From a beta proteobacterium AAP65 (lineage in GTDB: Bacteria > Pseudomonadota > Gammaproteobacteria > Burkholderiales > Burkholderiaceae_C), in contig LJHW01000022.1 in the NCBI GenBank assembly GCA_001295865.1, positions 62,001 through 126,000 of the forward strand: 64,000 nucleotides of DNA, written 5' to 3'. Shown one piece after another: positions 60,885 to 64,000 of this stretch; the first letter of the stretch is position 1, and each line of letters starts with the position of its first letter. A model generated the notes under the pieces. It saw only the letters and a program-made list of their open reading frames with translations, was not told where the DNA came from and did not search any database. The translations under genes and the position numbers were made by a program.

Positions 60885-63017
60885 GTGCCTGAGCGGGGTG
60901 TGCAGGCCGGGCTGCTCGGCTGGCTGCTGGCCACGGCCGTGGCAGCCGGCGCAGCGCCGGCCGCGCCAGCGCCGCCGGCCGAGGCCGAGCAGCCCGCGCT
61001 GCTGCTGGTGGGCGACAGCACCCTGGCGCCGCGCAGCGGTTATGGCGATGCACTCTGCGGACGCATGGCCCCCGGCTGGGCCTGCCTGAACCTGGCACGC
61101 GGCGGGCGCAGCACCAAGAGCTACCGCGAAGAAGGCTTGTGGGACCGTGTGTTGGCGCGCCTGCGCACGCGCCAGGGCAAGGCGCCGCACGTGGTGTTGA
61201 TCCAGTTCGGCCACAACGACCAACCCGGCAAACCCGGCCGCAGCACCGACCTGGCCACCGAGTTCCCGGCCAATCTGCGGCGCTACGTGGAAGAGGTGCG
61301 TGCCGCCGGCGGCCTGCCCGTGCTGGGCACACCGCTCACGCGCCGCAGCTTCAAGGAAGGCCAGCTCCAGGGCGACTTGGAACCCTGGGCCGACACCACG
61401 CGCCGCGTGGCGCGTGAACTCGGCGTGCCGCTGGTGGACACGCTGGCCAGCAGCGCGGCGCGCGTGCAGGCCCTGGGCGAGGCGGTGGCCGACACGCTGG
61501 CCGTGGCCGCCAAGCCCGTGCCGGGTGAAGCACCGGGGCGCGGCTCCAACAGCTTCGACCGCACGCACGTCGGGCCGCGCGGGGCCTGCCTCTTTGCGGC
61601 CTTGTCGGCGCCCCTGCTCGCGCAGGCGGTGCCGGCCTTGCGCGTGGCCTTCGTCACGACCGGCTTGCCTGACGAGGCTGCCTGCCTGGCCTTGCCGCCC
61701 CCGCCACCGGCGGCGGCGTTGGGTCAGGCCAGCGAGTTGCACCGAGGCAGCTACTCGATGCCGGGTTGGGCCGTGGGCACGCAGGGCGGACGCGGTGGCC
61801 GGGTGCTGCGTGTCACCAACTTGCAGGCCAGCGGCCCCGGTTCGCTGCGCGCCGCGCTGGAAGCGCGCGGCCCGCGCAACATCGTCTTCGAGGTCGGCGG
61901 CGTCATCGACCTGCAAGGCGGCAAGCTCGATATCCGCGAGCCCTTCGTCACCATCGCCGGGCAGACGGCGCCGGCGCCCGGCATCACGCTCATCAAGGGC
62001 GAGGTGCGCGTGGGCACGCACGACGTCATCGTGCAGCACCTGCGCTTCCGCCCCGGTGCCTGGGGCCGGCCCGTGCGCAGCGGTGGTGACCAGGATGGCC
62101 TGAGCACCGGCGCCGGCGCTCACCAGGTCATCGTCGACCACTGCAGCTTCAGCTGGGCCACCGACGAAAACCTCTCGGTGGGCGGCCCGCGTTTCCCGGG
62201 CAGCACGCCCGAGGCTTGGCGCCGCCACACCGGCCGCGCCATCACCTTCAGCCACAACCTCATCTACGAAGGCCTGGGCCATTCGGTGCATGCCAAGGGC
62301 GAGCACAGCAAGGGCACGCTGGTCCACGACAACGCCACCGGCATCCTGCTGCACGCCAACCTCTACGCCAGCAACCGCGAGCGCAACGCGCTGTTCAAGG
62401 GTGGCGTGCACGCGGCGATGGTCAACAACCTCGTCTTCAACCCCGGCACGCGCGCCGTGCACTACAACCTGCCCGCCGGCGAGTGGGAGGGCCAGCCGCA
62501 CCAGACCGGCAGCATCGCGCTGCTGGGCAACCTGCTGCGCCACGGGCCCGACACCCGCGCCGGCCTGCCGCTCTTCGTGCTGGGCGGGCATGGCGACGTG
62601 GAACTGCACCTCGACGGCAACGCGGCCGTCGACGCGCTGGGCCGGGTGCTGCCGCTGACGGCGGTGGACAACGCCGGCCGCGCCCGCATCCTTGAAGTGC
62701 CCGCCGCGCAGGCCCCACTGCCGCCCGATCTGCGCCTGCTGCCCGTGGCAGAGCTGGAGCTGCAGCTCACGCGCGCCGCCGGCGCCCGCCCCTGGGACCG
62801 CGACGAAGCCGACCAGAAGCTGCTGGCCGACGTGGCCGAAGGCCGCGGGCGCCTGATCGACGACGAGACCCAGGGCCTGGGCTACCCTCGCCACGCACCT
62901 GCGCGGCGGCCTTTCAAAGCGGCCGACTGGCATCTGCACGACCTCAGCCCGCGTGCGGGCTGGGCCTTGCTGTTCCAGGGCCTGCCTGCCGCCGACACCA
63001 CCGCCTCGCGACCTTGA
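60885..63017 (+). CDS. Rhamnogalacturonan acetylesterase-like SGNH hydrolase (CE12) - pectate lyase fusion
   Basis: A 710-residue exported enzyme with a GTG start 6 bases after the preceding stop. After a signal peptide (about 8-25), residues 36-250 are an SGNH esterase: LVGDST (Ser45), NLARGGRSTKSY, FGHND (Asn111) and FDRTHVG (Asp225, His228), the CE12 pattern. Residues about 300-650 are a parallel beta-helix lyase: GGRGGRVLRVTNLQASGPGS, IVFEVGGVIDLQ, VDHCSFSWATDENLS, KGEHSKGTL and NRERNALFKGG. It could deacetylate pectin or rhamnogalacturonan and then cut it. The lyase half resembles PL1-type pectate lyases; exact subfamily is not decided. Confidence 0.88.
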   Translation: MPERGVQAGLLGWLLATAVAAGAAPAAPAPPAEAEQPALLLVGDSTLAPRSGYGDALCGRMAPGWACLNLARGGRSTKSYREEGLWDRVLARLRTRQGKAPHVVLIQFGHNDQPGKPGRSTDLATEFPANLRRYVEEVRAAGGLPVLGTPLTRRSFKEGQLQGDLEPWADTTRRVARELGVPLVDTLASSAARVQALGEAVADTLAVAAKPVPGEAPGRGSNSFDRTHVGPRGACLFAALSAPLLAQAVPALRVAFVTTGLPDEAACLALPPPPPAAALGQASELHRGSYSMPGWAVGTQGGRGGRVLRVTNLQASGPGSLRAALEARGPRNIVFEVGGVIDLQGGKLDIREPFVTIAGQTAPAPGITLIKGEVRVGTHDVIVQHLRFRPGAWGRPVRSGGDQDGLSTGAGAHQVIVDHCSFSWATDENLSVGGPRFPGSTPEAWRRHTGRAITFSHNLIYEGLGHSVHAKGEHSKGTLVHDNATGILLHANLYASNRERNALFKGGVHAAMVNNLVFNPGTRAVHYNLPAGEWEGQPHQTGSIALLGNLLRHGPDTRAGLPLFVLGGHGDVELHLDGNAAVDALGRVLPLTAVDNAGRARILEVPAAQAPLPPDLRLLPVAELELQLTRAAGARPWDRDEADQKLLADVAEGRGRLIDDETQGLGYPRHAPARRPFKAADWHLHDLSPRAGWALLFQGLPAADTTASRP

Positions 63018-63544
63018 GCTTCTTTCCTGCCGACCTGGCCAGCTGGTTCACGCCAGCTCAGCTGCTGGGCTACGCTGCCTTCGTGTTGGGCATGGCGTGT
63101 TTCCTGCAAACCGACGACCGGCGCTTCAAGCTCTACATGGCGGCGGAATGCGCGGCCTACATCGGCCACTTCGCGCTGCTGGGCCAGCCCACGGCGGTGG
63201 CGAGCACGGCGGTGTCGCTGGGGCGCTCCATCGCTTCGTTGAAGTGGCGCACGCCGGCGGTGGGGCTGTTCTTCATCGCGCTGAGCCTGGCCTTGGGCGC
63301 CTGGCTTTTCCAGGGCTGGCTGAGCCTGCTGCCCATCGCGGCCTCTTGCATCGGCACCACGGCGCTGTTCTTTCTGACGGGCCTGCGCATGCGCGCGCTG
63401 ATGCTGGTGGGCACGCTGCTCTGGCTGGTGAACAACCTGTTCGTGGGCAGCATCGGCGGCACGCTGCTGGAGGCCTGCCTGGCGCTGGCCAACCTGCGCA
63501 CCATCGCGCAGCTGTGGCGGGCCGAGTCGCAGGCCGCAGCCTGA
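63014..63544 (+). CDS. ygjV: YgjV-like inner-membrane protein
   Basis: A 176-residue membrane protein with five or six hydrophobic segments; FTPAQLLGYAAFVLGMACFLQTDDRRFKLYM and LWLVNNLFVGSIGGTLLEA fit the YgjV (Imp-YgjV) family. E. coli ygjV lies in the exu/uxa region for hexuronate use, so a pectin link is suggestive. Function is unknown. The TTG start overlaps the stop of the preceding gene (TTGA), giving translational coupling. Confidence 0.85.
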   Translation: MSFFPADLASWFTPAQLLGYAAFVLGMACFLQTDDRRFKLYMAAECAAYIGHFALLGQPTAVASTAVSLGRSIASLKWRTPAVGLFFIALSLALGAWLFQGWLSLLPIAASCIGTTALFFLTGLRMRALMLVGTLLWLVNNLFVGSIGGTLLEACLALANLRTIAQLWRAESQAAA

Positions 63545-63551
63545 AGCGGCA

Positions 63552-64000
63552 TCAGGGCGGGTCGTTCACCGGCCGCCCGGCCAGCAGCCGCTGCACGAAT
63601 TCCACCGTGGCGTGGTGCAGGAAGTTGCGGTTGTTGGCGCGGCTGAAACCGTGGCCCTCGTTTTCGCCGGTGAGAAACCACACCGGCGTGCCCTGCGCAC
63701 GCAGCGCCTGCACCATCTGATCGGCCTCGCGCCAGGGCACACGCGGGTCGTTGCGGCCGTGCACGATGAACATCGGCTTGTGCATCTGCGCCACGCGGTT
63801 CAGCGGCGCAATGCTGTTCAGGAAGGCGCGCATGGCGGGGTCGCGCTCGTCGCCGTATTCGAGCCGGCGGTTGTCGCGGCGGTAGCTCTCGGTGTGCTCC
63901 AGCAGGCTGACGAAGTTGCTCACGCCCACGCGGCTGATGGCGCCCAGGATGCGTGCGTTTTCGGCCGCGGCCACCGCCAGCGCCATGTAGCCGCCGTAGC
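63552..64000 (-). CDS. S9 family (prolyl oligopeptidase-type) peptidase, C-terminal part
   Basis: The visible 149 residues are the end of an alpha/beta-hydrolase peptidase whose beginning lies beyond the right edge. The last codons before the edge read YGGYMALAVAAAENA, the region just after the catalytic serine of the S9 family (GxSYGGYM); the serine codon itself is cut by the window edge, leaving GC of what would be AGC. The Asp of the triad is in HGRNDPRVPW and the His in NEGHGFSRANN. It converges on ygjV with 7 bases between stops. Confidence 0.9.
   Translation of the reverse strand, partial: YGGYMALAVAAAENARILGAISRVGVSNFVSLLEHTESYRRDNRRLEYGDERDPAMRAFLNSIAPLNRVAQMHKPMFIVHGRNDPRVPWREADQMVQALRAQGTPVWFLTGENEGHGFSRANNRNFLHHATVEFVQRLLAGRPVNDPP

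Noticed and set aside
58104-62939. A very long open frame on the minus strand opposite the lyase fusion genes
   Set aside because: It mirrors two plus-strand enzymes with clear motifs. Long antisense frames are expected in DNA this rich in GC, and its translation is a His/Arg/Ala-rich sequence without domains.
43199-63544. Horizontal transfer or mobile island origin of the pectin locus
   Set aside because: No tRNA, integrase, transposase, flanking repeat or obvious change in GC content or codon use was seen at the borders. Transfer remains possible but is not supported by this window.

Overview
The window reads as chromosomal DNA of a GC-rich betaproteobacterium of the order Burkholderiales, probably close to the Rubrivivax/Roseateles/Leptothrix group. 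Pointers are the very high GC content, the M23 peptidase/anmK/tyrS/dtd neighbourhood, a Bug-type tripartite tricarboxylate transporter protein, a liv-type ABC cluster flanked by acyl-CoA ligases, and several PEP-CTERM surface proteins. No rRNA, tRNA, insertion sequence, prophage, integrase or CRISPR array was seen, and no gap between genes exceeds about 250 bases. Genus assignment is inference.

Layout. 1-6300: cell wall and translation genes (start of anmK, M23 peptidase, tyrS, a CDF metal exporter, dtd), a solute-binding protein and a SOUL haem-binding protein. 6318-15728: one long minus-strand cluster (acyl-CoA ligase, LivG, LivH, LivM, binding protein, LivF, a 98-residue orphan and a PaaK-like ligase), with a Crp/Fnr-type regulator divergent from it and a perfect 7-4-7 inverted repeat between them. 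15893-20526: a plus-strand trio made of a GpgS-like glycosyltransferase fused to a SerB-like HAD phosphatase, a sodium/solute symporter and a Gfo/Idh/MocA oxidoreductase; this looks like an undescribed glucosylglycerate-type solute system. 20621-24042: an ExeM/NucH-type secreted nuclease and a PEP-CTERM protein.

24219-43194 is mixed. It holds a tail-anchored Ser/Thr kinase, a 5'-nucleotidase, a ZrgA-like ABC operon (DUF2796, ATPase, FtsX-type permease, DUF3299), an AI-2E family transporter, an overlapping tal-pgi-HAD operon, a Pro/Ala-rich one-TM protein, a TRIC-type channel, a second Gfo/Idh protein, a PEP-CTERM gene broken by an amber codon, glycerate 2-kinase with a cupin, a methyltransferase, DgkA, a UPF0149 protein and a third PEP-CTERM gene.

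43199-63544 is a pectin utilisation locus built from two divergent operons. The minus-strand arm runs kduD, togM, togN, togA, togB, ogl, a pectin methylesterase-pectate lyase fusion, kdgR, an HpaI-type aldolase and an S4 protein. The plus-strand arm runs kdgF, a TonB-dependent receptor, a small protein with a degenerate PEP-CTERM tail, a pectate lyase-methylesterase fusion in the opposite domain order, an acetylesterase-pectate lyase fusion and a YgjV-like membrane protein. The inferred flow is: de-esterification and cleavage of pectin outside or in the periplasm, outer-membrane uptake by the receptor, inner-membrane uptake by TogMNAB, cleavage by Ogl, then KdgF and KduD towards 2-keto-3-deoxygluconate. 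KduI, KdgK and KdgA are not in the window, and the HpaI-type aldolase may fill part of that gap. The window ends inside an S9-family peptidase gene.
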